Origin: NIOZ-UU13 sp964444135
GTDB taxonomy: Bacteria; Planctomycetota; Phycisphaerae; Sedimentisphaerales; Anaerobacaceae
Direction of reading: 5' to 3'
DNA: 40,900 nt
NCBI GenBank assembly: GCA_964444135.1
Contig: CAYUFX010000036.1
Location: 1 to 40,900, forward strand
The position numbers and the translations under genes were made by a program. The first letter of the stretch is position 1, and each line of letters opens with the position of its first letter. The notes beneath the pieces are model-generated. The model had not been told where the DNA came from and ran no database searches. It saw nothing but the letters and a program-made list of their open reading frames with translations. Shown one piece after another: positions 23,670-31,644 of this stretch.

Positions 23670-24089
23670 CTAACCGGTTTTGGGATACATAAATTCAGGT
23701 ACTCGGCGAACCTTGCCCTCGGCGTTGACGCAGGCTAGAACGCTCGAACCCTCTGCTAAGATTACCCCATCATAGCAGCGCGTAAGCTTATAGCTATGCT
23801 CAACCTTACTGGCCGTAACCGCTGAGCAATGCGTTTCTAATTGCAGCTTCTCGTCATATATTGCAGGCCGGCGATATTTTATACGCAGCTCCGCTACGAC
23901 AAAAAACACCCCCGCTTCTTCGAGGTCTTTGTATGCCAGTCCATTAGCCCGTAAAAGTTCCGTGCGCCCCATTTCAAACCAAACAGGATAGACGCTGTGG
24001 TGAACCACCCCACTTTTGTCGGTTTCAGCGTATCGCGGCACAATGGTTATCGTATGGCTTTGAATATTCAATCTTTCCAGAAAATCCAT
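23670..24089 (-). CDS. Acyl-CoA thioesterase, YbgC/4HBT hotdog family
   Basis: A 139-aa hotdog-fold thioesterase that hydrolyses acyl-CoA or acyl-ACP. The 4-hydroxybenzoyl-CoA thioesterase signature is clear: VPRYAETDKSGVVHHSVYPV with the catalytic Asp, followed by WFEMGRTELLRANGL. The C-terminal half has AELRIKYRRPAIYDEKLQLE. YbgC-type members are often linked to Tol-Pal, which is not seen here. I chose the ATG at 24089 because the frame further upstream reads through the 44-bp palindrome and has no family similarity. A candidate promoter lies at 24109-24136. The gene is followed by purF on the same strand about 120 bp downstream. Confidence 0.87.
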   Translation of the reverse strand: MDFLERLNIQSHTITIVPRYAETDKSGVVHHSVYPVWFEMGRTELLRANGLAYKDLEEAGVFFVVAELRIKYRRPAIYDEKLQLETHCSAVTASKVEHSYKLTRCYDGVILAEGSSVLACVNAEGKVRRVPEFMYPKTG

Positions 24090-24108
24090 CTTACACTCAA
24101 TTGTGCTA

Positions 24109-24136
24109 AGAATATCACAACAGCAAACATTTGCAA
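24109..24136 (-). promoter_or_regulatory. Candidate promoter of the thioesterase gene
   Basis: On the minus strand TTGCAA (24131-24136) and TATTCT (24109-24114) are 16 bp apart. Transcription would start near 24102, giving a short leader to the ATG at 24089. Confidence 0.45.
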
Positions 24137-24185
24137 TACGTCTGTTAGAAGTCCGCCTATGGCGGATATCCATATCAAGCCGGAA

Positions 24186-24229
24186 AAAAAGCTCATAGTC
24201 TTTTCGATTAATCAAAAGGACTATAAACC
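24186..24229 (-). repeat. 44-bp palindromic repeat, copy 2 (inverted)
   Basis: Matches copy 1 at 1576-1619 at 43 of 44 positions, in the opposite orientation. It lies in the 200-bp gap between the MFS transporter and the thioesterase, on the minus strand, followed by a small hairpin (TCCGCC/GGCGGA). Confidence 0.75.
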
Positions 24230-24290
24230 TCTTACAACCCAAATTGCACTGCACGCAAGAAAACTGTGCGTCACGCGACTGCGGGCACTC

Positions 24291-25691
24291 TTAATCCGCA
24301 CCTATCCAGTGTTTCTCTATTTCTTCCAGTGTTTTGCCCTTGGTCTCCGGCACCGATCGCCAGACAAAAGTGACCAGAACAGCGCAGAAAATCCCGTACA
24401 GCCAAAACGGGAAAGCGTGATGAAACTTCTCAAGCAGCCAGTTACTTTCCTCCATCATGGGAAACGTTTGGGAAACAAGGTAATTTGCCACCCACAGACA
24501 TACCGTGGCAATTGCCATTGCCCGCCCGCGAATCCGGGTCGGGAATATCTCCGACAGAATCACCCAGGTTATAGGCCCCACAGAAAGGGCAAAGCAGGCG
24601 ATATAACCAAGGATGAATAACAGAACCCACAAATCTGTTTTTTGGCAGTATGCTGCCAGGCCCATGCCTAACAGTGAAAGCCCCATCCCCACCGAACCAA
24701 TCATCATTAATGGCTTTCGCCCCAGCCGGTCAACCGTCCAGATGGCAATTATAGTAAAGCTCAGGTTTACCACACCTACCACAACCGTTTGAAGTAGAGC
24801 GGCGTTGGTTTCAGACCCCATTTTCTTGAAAATTTCAGTTCCAAAATAAAGAAAAACGTTGATACCCGTAACCTGCTGCAAAACAGCTAAAACAATGCCG
24901 ATGACCAATACAATCTTCATACCCGGCTGAAACAATTGTTTCAGCGACCCGCTCTCGTGGGCCAGCGCATCCTTGATTTCCAACAGTTCGGTTTTGGCAT
25001 ATTCAACTCCATTAACACGGGTAAGAGTCTCCAGCGCCTCGTCACTGCGGTCTTGTTTGGTCAGCCAGCGGGGACTCTCCGGCACAAAAAACAGCAGCAC
25101 TAACAAAAGTAAAGCCGGCAGCGCCTCCGAGCCGAACATCCACCGCCAGCCGGACTCCTGGTTCCACATCTGGTCGCCCTGAAGGGCGATAAAATAATTC
25201 ACAAAATATACCACTAAAAAACCGCTTACTATCGCAAACTGATTGACCGAGACCATTCGCCCGCGAATCCTCGCCGGCGATATCTCCGCGATATACATCG
25301 GCGAGGACATCGACGCCGCCCCCACGCCCAAACCGCCGATTATCCGGTAAATAATGAAAGTGGTAATATTTTTCGGAAGGGCGGTTCCAACCGCCGAGAT
25401 TAAGAACAAAATTGCAGAAAGAATAAGCACCTTTTTCCGACCAAGCCAGTCACTGAGCACCCCTGCAATACCCGCCCCGATGGCACATCCGACCAGCGCA
25501 CAACCTGTCGCCCAGCCTGCCCAGTTCGCATCAAGGCTAAAGTGTGCTTTAAGAGGCCCTATCGCACCATTAATTACCCCTGTATCATACCCGAACAAAA
25601 GCCCCCCTAAAGCAGCTACCATACATACGAGCATCACATACACAATGCTGCCTTTTTCTTCTGCAAGCGTTCCATCCATAATATTACTCAT
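24291..25691 (-). CDS. Sugar porter MFS transporter (sugar:H+ symporter-like)
   Basis: A 466-aa transporter of the MFS sugar porter family with about 12 membrane helices. Motifs in order: LGGLLFGYDTGVINGAI in helix 1, DWLGRKKVLI (loop 2-3, D-x-x-G-R-R/K type), PMYIAEISPARIRGRMVS, then PESPRWLTKQDR after helix 6. The second half has LQQVTGINVFLYF, VDRLGRKPLMMIG, and EIFPTRIRGRAMAIA, ending in VPETKGKTLEEIEKHW. These are the full diagnostic set of XylE/GLUT-like porters. The substrate is unknown; hexose, pentose or inositol are possible. It follows the sulfatase in the same direction and likely takes up sugars released by the GH2 and sulfatase enzymes. Confidence 0.92.
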   Translation of the reverse strand: MSNIMDGTLAEEKGSIVYVMLVCMVAALGGLLFGYDTGVINGAIGPLKAHFSLDANWAGWATGCALVGCAIGAGIAGVLSDWLGRKKVLILSAILFLISAVGTALPKNITTFIIYRIIGGLGVGAASMSSPMYIAEISPARIRGRMVSVNQFAIVSGFLVVYFVNYFIALQGDQMWNQESGWRWMFGSEALPALLLLVLLFFVPESPRWLTKQDRSDEALETLTRVNGVEYAKTELLEIKDALAHESGSLKQLFQPGMKIVLVIGIVLAVLQQVTGINVFLYFGTEIFKKMGSETNAALLQTVVVGVVNLSFTIIAIWTVDRLGRKPLMMIGSVGMGLSLLGMGLAAYCQKTDLWVLLFILGYIACFALSVGPITWVILSEIFPTRIRGRAMAIATVCLWVANYLVSQTFPMMEESNWLLEKFHHAFPFWLYGIFCAVLVTFVWRSVPETKGKTLEEIEKHWIGAD

Positions 25692-25710
25692 TTAATAACA
25701 TAAACCAATT

Positions 25711-25810
25711 CGTCATTCCGAGCGCAGCCGAGGAATCTGTTTAATAATTGTCATTCTGAGCGAATCAAGCCTTTAGCCCTGAGCGCAGCCGAAGGGGAAG
25801 AATCTCTTCC
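25711..25810. repeat. Two imperfect tandem intergenic repeats
   Basis: Two related units lie in the 141-bp gap between sulfatase and MFS genes. The first has GTCATTCCGAGCG and GAGGAATCT; the second has GTCATTCTGAGCG and GGAAGAATCT with an insertion holding a second GAGCGCAGCCGA. Elements of this style are common short intergenic repeats in several bacterial groups. Confidence 0.6.
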
Positions 25811-25832
25811 TGAATAAACGTACTCGATTGAA

Positions 25833-27839
25833 TTATTCTCCACAATTCTCCAGAGCGTATTTCAGGGCCCAGTCGATAAACGTTGCGTGATTATTATTTT
25901 TATATGTCCCATCCGGATTTTTGCATCGTCCCTGGGCCTCTTTTATCTGCTGAACAATCGGGCGTGCTTTATTCCCAATAAACTGTATCTCGCGAGCAGC
26001 ATACAGGACCGTTTCCTCCCGCCAATCTTCCAGGCCTTCAGCCAGCACGCTCAAGGCATTTTCGCAAAGACCCAGTTTGCACAGTGCCCCGGCTGCTGCA
26101 AACCGAACGTTTGGGCTCGAATCTTCCAGCCGCCCGGTTAGTGCTTTGATGACAGGCGGCGCACCGGAACCGATGACACTTAGAGCTATGACGGCCCAAT
26201 AGCGGACCGCACTGTCCGAATCACTTAATAACCCGATTAGCTTCGGAATATTATCCGGTCCTCTTCCAACCAAATCGGCCGCAGCGAGAATACGCTGTTG
26301 AGGATATTTACTAATTTGTCGCGCCATCTCATAAGGCGTCGAACCTTCGGCGCGAATATGCATTTCAGCTTCCGACAACAACCCTACATCTCTCGTCTCG
26401 ACCATCCATTGAAGGTGCACTTTACGCAGTCTCCCAAGAATCCTCCTAAGTGAAGCCGAATCTGCCAGATTGTTTACTTCATGCGGGTCAGCCGATGTAT
26501 CATAAAGCTCCTCAATCGGCTTGGTTGGCGCCCAGTGTAATTTTTGTATATTCGACAGCTTTTCCTCTGCGACCGCTCTGCGCAGCTCCTTCACAATCTC
26601 AGCCCTGTCCGGATATTCGCTGGGCTGTATATACGGCAAATGCGGCATATAATTGCGAATATACTTGTAGCGTTTATCCCGCACACAGCGCGACATCTCA
26701 TAAACCTCATCAACCCGGCTGGCTGCCCCAAAGACGTATTCTCGCGGCGGCCCCGCCCAGACGCCAAGAAACGCACGCCCCTGCATATAACCAGGTATCG
26801 ACAATCCAGCTAAACTCAACACAGTCGGTGCAAAATCTACAAAACTAACTAACCTGTCGGTTCTCCTGCCTGCCCCAAGCGGAGAAAGGTGCTGATAACG
26901 TTCAGGAAAACGAATGATTAACGGGACATTAAGGCCGGAATCATAAAGTGTTCTTTTGAATCGAGGAATACCCATACCGTGGTCTGAAAAAAAGAATACT
27001 ATCGTATTATCAGCCAAACCGTCGACTTCAAGCTGGCCGAGCAAATCACCAACCTGCTTGTCCATAAAAGTAATCAAGTTGTAGTAACGTGCCCAGATTT
27101 TTCGCACAAACGGAGTAGCGGGATAATACGGCGGTAGAGGAATTTTCTTGCCGTCATGACGTTCGTTGGCTTTGAGCTTCGAGGTGTACTTGGCAAAGAA
27201 CTCCTCATCGGAACCGTTAATCTGCCCCTGGTGTGTAGAGGTGAAATTAAATACGCTGAAAAACGGCTGACCCGGCTTACGCTTGCGCCAATGGGCCGTT
27301 TCACTTGACTCGTCCCAGACATTTACATCGATAAAGTTATAATCCTTTTTGTAGTTATTTGAGCAGTAGTACCCGGCGGCACGCAGATATTCCGGAAAAC
27401 ACTTGATTTGACTCGGCAATTTTACCTCAGAACGCAGATGCTGGGTCCCCAGAGAAGTTGCATACACCCCTGTTATCAAACATGAACGCGACGGCGCACA
27501 TACAGGAGCGGTTGCAAATGCCTTCGTATATACCACGCCATGCCTGGCCAACTTGTCCAGATTCGGCGTCTTCGCGTAACTGTCACCATAGCACCCTAAG
27601 TAAGGACTGATGTCCTCGCACGTAATCCAGAGGATATTAGGTTTGCCGCCAGGTGTTCTATACGCTGTTCGTCTTACAGCAGTAGCGCACCCTGCAACAG
27701 TAAAGCCTGATGCGCATAATCCCATTGCTTTAAGAAAACTCCGGCGAGTTCGCCGGACGTCTGTTTGGGTTCCCGCGAAGCGGGGTCCCTCCCCGTGTCT
27801 TTCGGGAAAATCGCGACGTGTGCTCTTGTTTGTGTCCAT
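25833..27839 (-). CDS. Exported sulfatase with C-terminal HEAT-like repeats
   Basis: A 668-aa enzyme of the alkaline phosphatase-like sulfatase family (S1 type) that would hydrolyse sulfate esters, probably on a sulfated polysaccharide. The Tat motif RRTRRSFLKAMG is at about residues 29-40, followed by a lipobox-like VAGC. Active-site features are ITCEDISPYLGCYGD and the formylglycine site C114 in APVCAPSRSCLITG, plus VFFFSDHGMG. The last 120 residues have HEAT-like repeats (SDSAVRYWAVIALSVIG, SSPNVRFAAAGALCKLG), an added module for protein contact. Between the start codon and the Tat motif an in-frame palindromic element (27767-27789) inserts GEGPRFAGTQ, moving the signal about 28 residues inward. 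The gene lies 30 bp after GH2 in the same operon. Confidence 0.92.
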   Translation of the reverse strand: MDTNKSTRRDFPERHGEGPRFAGTQTDVRRTRRSFLKAMGLCASGFTVAGCATAVRRTAYRTPGGKPNILWITCEDISPYLGCYGDSYAKTPNLDKLARHGVVYTKAFATAPVCAPSRSCLITGVYATSLGTQHLRSEVKLPSQIKCFPEYLRAAGYYCSNNYKKDYNFIDVNVWDESSETAHWRKRKPGQPFFSVFNFTSTHQGQINGSDEEFFAKYTSKLKANERHDGKKIPLPPYYPATPFVRKIWARYYNLITFMDKQVGDLLGQLEVDGLADNTIVFFFSDHGMGIPRFKRTLYDSGLNVPLIIRFPERYQHLSPLGAGRRTDRLVSFVDFAPTVLSLAGLSIPGYMQGRAFLGVWAGPPREYVFGAASRVDEVYEMSRCVRDKRYKYIRNYMPHLPYIQPSEYPDRAEIVKELRRAVAEEKLSNIQKLHWAPTKPIEELYDTSADPHEVNNLADSASLRRILGRLRKVHLQWMVETRDVGLLSEAEMHIRAEGSTPYEMARQISKYPQQRILAAADLVGRGPDNIPKLIGLLSDSDSAVRYWAVIALSVIGSGAPPVIKALTGRLEDSSPNVRFAAAGALCKLGLCENALSVLAEGLEDWREETVLYAAREIQFIGNKARPIVQQIKEAQGRCKNPDGTYKNNNHATFIDWALKYALENCGE
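27767..27789 (-). repeat. In-frame palindromic element in the sulfatase signal region
   Basis: Arms GGGTTCCCGC and GCGGGGTCCC with loop GAA. The same element is inside the scaffold gene at 5598. Here it lies between the start codon and the Tat twin-arginine motif. A second palindrome, CCGGCGA/TCGCCGG, lies beside it at 27741-27756. Confidence 0.8.
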
Positions 27840-27869
27840 TTTTAGTCCTCCAAAGTTACACTGACAAAT

Positions 27870-30038
27870 TCAAAACTGTTTTTTACCTTCAGGCACTACC
27901 TCGAAGTCTCGCAGACTGCGAACCACCGCACTATTTGCTCCAATCAATTCTGCGACAAGCTGATATTCTCCTGTTCTGTCTGGAATCCTTTGCTCAAATG
28001 ACAAAATCTCTCGCCCAAGACCACTGACAGCACAACCTTTCGACTGTTCGGTGACAATCTGACCACCACGCATAACGAGAAAACGAACGGTCCCTTTCCA
28101 CTTACGATGCAAGTCATTTATCACAAAGACATTGAACTGGCGCTCTGTCCCGCCGGCAAGCTCCTCATCCCAGAAATCAATCATCAACCCCACCGGCGAA
28201 AAGGCATCACGGACATACTGCTCGAAGTTCGGCTCGAAAGTGAGTTTTTCCAGGTCGATGAAATGGTCGCTTGTCGCCCCACCTTCCGGCCGGGGCTTGT
28301 CACCTGCCCGCGAATAACCCAGTCCGCAGAAATGAAGCACACCGGCACATTCACGCTTGACTCGCCAAAATTCCGTAAGGGCAGCTAAATAACGGGCATA
28401 AAGCAAACGCCGCTCAGCTACAGTCGAGTCGGGGCCAAGCAGTTTTTCATAAACACTTCCAGTCAGACAGGTAGTGCTTCCGTCACGATTGAGCCATAAC
28501 CAGGCGTACTCATTAATAATAATGGGCAGATTATAGCTTTCCTGTTCCTTTCTGACTGAGGGTCGGCCGGAAATCTTCACCATATCCGACAGGGCAAATT
28601 TATTGTCATCCGCCCAATACTCATTCCACAATTTTGAAAATAAATAAGGATGGGTCTCAACACAATCATCATCGGACTGAGGCCTTGCCCAGCCGTTCTC
28701 CCAAGGCCGATTGGACAAATCCAAATGCCGCACAGCCCTCAGCGCCTTACCGGTCTCCTCAGTAACGCTCTCATTCTGTGCATCCCAGATAACAACGCAC
28801 GGATGGTTCCATCGCTCACACATCCACTCGGTATACTCCGGAATTATCTTTTCACTTTTCGGATTTTCCGGTGCTTTACTGAGCAGCCAGATGGGAAACT
28901 CATCCTGAATCAAAAAGCCCTCTTCATCAGCTATTTCGTACCAAATCTCCGGCGGAAAACCGATACAGTAGCGAATCGAATTCCAGTGCATACTTTTGAA
29001 TTTCCGATGAAGCCGGCGTACCCATTCTTTTCGCCAAGGCTTGTCACCCCGCTCGACGTCCTCAAAAAATCGATATGCGCAGACATTAGTCCCCCGCATA
29101 AAATACGGCTTGCCATTCAGAATAGCCCGTCCACTTTTCTTATCAAAACGAAATGACCTCATTCCGAATCGAGTCTTTACAGTATCTGTGCCGATATCCA
29201 ATTCCACCTCATACAGGAACGGCTCCTCCGGCGACCAGAGTTTGCAGTCACGCATAGGTAGAACCGTACTGAAAGGAAATACTTGGTTGTCCCCGACTTT
29301 TCCCATTCTGGTCCGTTCGGAAATAAAAGTCCTTCCACTTTTGTACTCTCGTATTCTACAGATGATGTCAACCTCACCTTCAAGAGTCGGGGTTTGGATC
29401 AGCGATTCGATGCGAACCGAATTGTCTCCAAGTTGCGGGACAACCTGAATGCTGGAAATATAGGGTGTTCCGGTGAGAATCAGTTCCACTGAATCATAAA
29501 TGCCCGGGATGTATAAATATTTTTCAAAATCCCAGCCTGTCGGCATACCCTCCGGCAAACATTCACGGTCGGTACCCACACGTACAATCAATTCATTTTG
29601 CTTACCTGAACCTTTTAGAAATTTCTTCACATCCAGCAGAGCCGGAGTAAAGCAAGGCAGATGCTCGCCAACAACTTTACCGTTGAGAAAAACTTTAGTA
29701 CCGTATTTTGCCTTGTGGATTTTCAAAATCGCAACAGCCGGAATCTGTCCTCCGACGGTGAATGTGCGCCGATACCAGAATGCCTGACGCTTTTCGCTCT
29801 TTTTCCCGACTTCGTCAAAAGAAGGCTTCGCCATATCGACAAGTCCCGGCACCGGTACCTTATGCTGGAAACTGTTCGGCGTTAAATCCATCGAACCTTG
29901 AGCTATCTCCCAGGTACCATCTAAATTGATGATGTGTCTTCCTCTGGTGCTTTTTGTATTGGTTTTCATTTCGCCGAGACAGCCACCGCACACAAATAAC
30001 AATATCATAAAAAGATTTAGCCACCATCGTCTAAGCAT
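27870..30038 (-). CDS. Glycoside hydrolase family 2 lipoprotein
   Basis: A 722-aa GH2 enzyme (beta-galactosidase/beta-glucuronidase/beta-mannosidase clan). A signal peptide ends in the lipobox VCGGC, so it is probably attached to a membrane. The sugar-binding domain (NLDGTWEIAQGS, FWYRRTFTV, VFLNGKVVGEH) is followed by the immunoglobulin-like domain and the TIM barrel. In the barrel, E423 in IWDAQNES is the predicted acid/base and E510 in IIINEYAW the predicted nucleophile. The C-terminal domain has a beta-sandwich feel. The substrate cannot be read from sequence. It is in one operon with the UROD-like gene upstream and the sulfatase downstream, pointing to degradation of a sulfated, possibly methylated, glycan. 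Confidence 0.9.
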   Translation of the reverse strand: MLRRWWLNLFMILLFVCGGCLGEMKTNTKSTRGRHIINLDGTWEIAQGSMDLTPNSFQHKVPVPGLVDMAKPSFDEVGKKSEKRQAFWYRRTFTVGGQIPAVAILKIHKAKYGTKVFLNGKVVGEHLPCFTPALLDVKKFLKGSGKQNELIVRVGTDRECLPEGMPTGWDFEKYLYIPGIYDSVELILTGTPYISSIQVVPQLGDNSVRIESLIQTPTLEGEVDIICRIREYKSGRTFISERTRMGKVGDNQVFPFSTVLPMRDCKLWSPEEPFLYEVELDIGTDTVKTRFGMRSFRFDKKSGRAILNGKPYFMRGTNVCAYRFFEDVERGDKPWRKEWVRRLHRKFKSMHWNSIRYCIGFPPEIWYEIADEEGFLIQDEFPIWLLSKAPENPKSEKIIPEYTEWMCERWNHPCVVIWDAQNESVTEETGKALRAVRHLDLSNRPWENGWARPQSDDDCVETHPYLFSKLWNEYWADDNKFALSDMVKISGRPSVRKEQESYNLPIIINEYAWLWLNRDGSTTCLTGSVYEKLLGPDSTVAERRLLYARYLAALTEFWRVKRECAGVLHFCGLGYSRAGDKPRPEGGATSDHFIDLEKLTFEPNFEQYVRDAFSPVGLMIDFWDEELAGGTERQFNVFVINDLHRKWKGTVRFLVMRGGQIVTEQSKGCAVSGLGREILSFEQRIPDRTGEYQLVAELIGANSAVVRSLRDFEVVPEGKKQF

Positions 30039-30070
30039 TTCAGATTACTTTCCTCGTGATTCTCTTGCTT

Positions 30071-31387
30071 TTACTGTTTTATATTTCTGCCCAACGCCTC
30101 AAACATCGCTAATACGTTTTCAACCGGCGTATTGCACTGAATATTGTGAACAGTGCTGAATACAAAACCTTTCTTTGCGTTCTCGCCTTGCGGGGGCCCG
30201 TTGAATATCCGCACCCGTTCTGTAACCTGCCGACGTACCTGCTCAGGCTTACCAAACGGCAGCACCTGCTGCGTATCCACACCCCCGCCCCAGAAAATTA
30301 TCCTGCCGCCGTATTTATCAACTAAAAGTTGTGGGTCCATACCCTTGGCCGAGGTCTGAATCGGATTGAGAATATCAAAGCCGGCCTCGATGAATCCCTC
30401 TATCAATGGCTCACAGCCCCCACAGCAGTGTTTCATCGTCTTCCATTCGGTGTGGACATGAATCCAGTCATTAAGCTTCCTGCTGAATGGCAAATAAAGC
30501 TCCCTGTAGGTATCCAAGCCGCAGAATAGCGTATTCTGTGCTGCCAGGTCTGCTCCATCCACAAACACGATGTGCACTTTGTTGCCGATGGCCTGGTAGA
30601 TCCGCTCCAGATTTTTAATTGCAATCTCGACCTGACCCGCAAAAACTTCTTTAATATATTCTCTTCGCGTCACCGTGCTAATATACCATTCTTCAATGTC
30701 CCGAATTCCTTTTGGGTGCTTCAAACCAGCCGCCGGCACCAGCGCTATATCCCCAAAGGCCGTCCCCGGAAATCCCGCTGCAATTGCAAGGTCCGTATTG
30801 TTGTAAAGCTCTTTTGCCCGCTGCTCATAAATCTTCAAATCTTCGTCACGGATGAGCACAAACTCCTCAAGGTTATCCGCCGGGTCGAGCCTGGCCTCGT
30901 CAATCGGTTCCTGGTGAATAATCGCGTCGAAATAGAACCCGCCTTTGGGCATTCGGCCTGAAGCCGGAACCGACTTATCACCTTCGGGATACTGCAAAAT
31001 ATCACCATTGGCTTCCGGCTCCGTATTGAACCCGCCCGGCACTAACACATCTGTTCCATCGAAGGTTCTCCATGGTTTCCAGTCCGTATTCGCAAAGCCA
31101 AAGTGACTTTTTGGCCCCAGCAGGTTCACCGTGTCAATCCCCAACATATCTCGCAAATCAGCCGTAACTTCCCCAAGCATCTGATACGGGTCAACTACCT
31201 TCACCGGCTCACCCGGCTTATCCAGACCGAGTGCCTGACGCAGATTCGCGACCACACTAACCTGAGCCCCACTGGTTACTGTTCCGCCTAAATCCACAGG
31301 AACACGGTCAACAGGTTCATAATTGAGAGCCTTGAGCACACGTTCTCTACCGGTCATGACTGTCTTGTTGTTAGAATTATTGTCCAT
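30071..31387 (-). CDS. Uroporphyrinogen decarboxylase-family protein (MtaA/CmuA-like)
   Basis: A 438-aa protein of the UROD/MtaA superfamily. The N-terminal MTGRERVLKALNYEPVDRVPVDLG is typical. The metal-site region HCCGGCEPLIEGFIEAGFDI with NPIQTSAKGMD matches the methyltransferase-like branch (His-Cys-Cys for zinc) rather than haem-synthesis HemE. The C-terminus has GRIIFWGGGVDTQQVLPFG and KGFVFSTVHNIQ. Branch members demethylate small molecules with a corrinoid partner, but no corrinoid protein is nearby. GGGAG lies five bases before the ATG at 31387. It is the first gene of the UROD, GH2, sulfatase (and perhaps MFS) series. It could remove methyl groups from sugars, but this is speculative. 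Confidence 0.82.
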   Translation of the reverse strand: MDNNSNNKTVMTGRERVLKALNYEPVDRVPVDLGGTVTSGAQVSVVANLRQALGLDKPGEPVKVVDPYQMLGEVTADLRDMLGIDTVNLLGPKSHFGFANTDWKPWRTFDGTDVLVPGGFNTEPEANGDILQYPEGDKSVPASGRMPKGGFYFDAIIHQEPIDEARLDPADNLEEFVLIRDEDLKIYEQRAKELYNNTDLAIAAGFPGTAFGDIALVPAAGLKHPKGIRDIEEWYISTVTRREYIKEVFAGQVEIAIKNLERIYQAIGNKVHIVFVDGADLAAQNTLFCGLDTYRELYLPFSRKLNDWIHVHTEWKTMKHCCGGCEPLIEGFIEAGFDILNPIQTSAKGMDPQLLVDKYGGRIIFWGGGVDTQQVLPFGKPEQVRRQVTERVRIFNGPPQGENAKKGFVFSTVHNIQCNTPVENVLAMFEALGRNIKQ

Positions 31388-31577
31388 AAAAATCTCCCAT
31401 ATCAGTTATCAAAGGTTTCTGAATAATTCATTACTATCAACCGACAATTTCTTGCCGACCTGCTGAGACGTAGCTCTGGCACGGCTGGTATTCTATCACT
31501 TTATCAGCACTATTACAAAAAATTAGACACATAAACCAACATTGAAAATTGAAATCCCAAGGTTCAATGAAAAAAGA

Positions 31578-31606
31578 TTGACACCCGGCACTAAGCAGGG
31601 TAGATA
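31578..31606 (+). promoter_or_regulatory. Sigma-70-type promoter of the GntP gene
   Basis: TTGACA (31578-31583) and TAGATA (31601-31606) have an exact 17-bp spacer. A leader of about 30 nt follows with AAAGGA before the ATG at 31645. It lies in the 257-bp divergent region shared with the UROD operon. Confidence 0.65.
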
Positions 31607-31644
31607 CCATATAGGTGCTGGGTATCAACGAAAGGACAAACTCT

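Noticed and set aside
24090..24254. Longer N-terminus for the thioesterase, starting at 24254
   Set aside because: The added 55 codons run through the 44-bp palindrome and show no family similarity; the hotdog domain begins right after the ATG at 24089.
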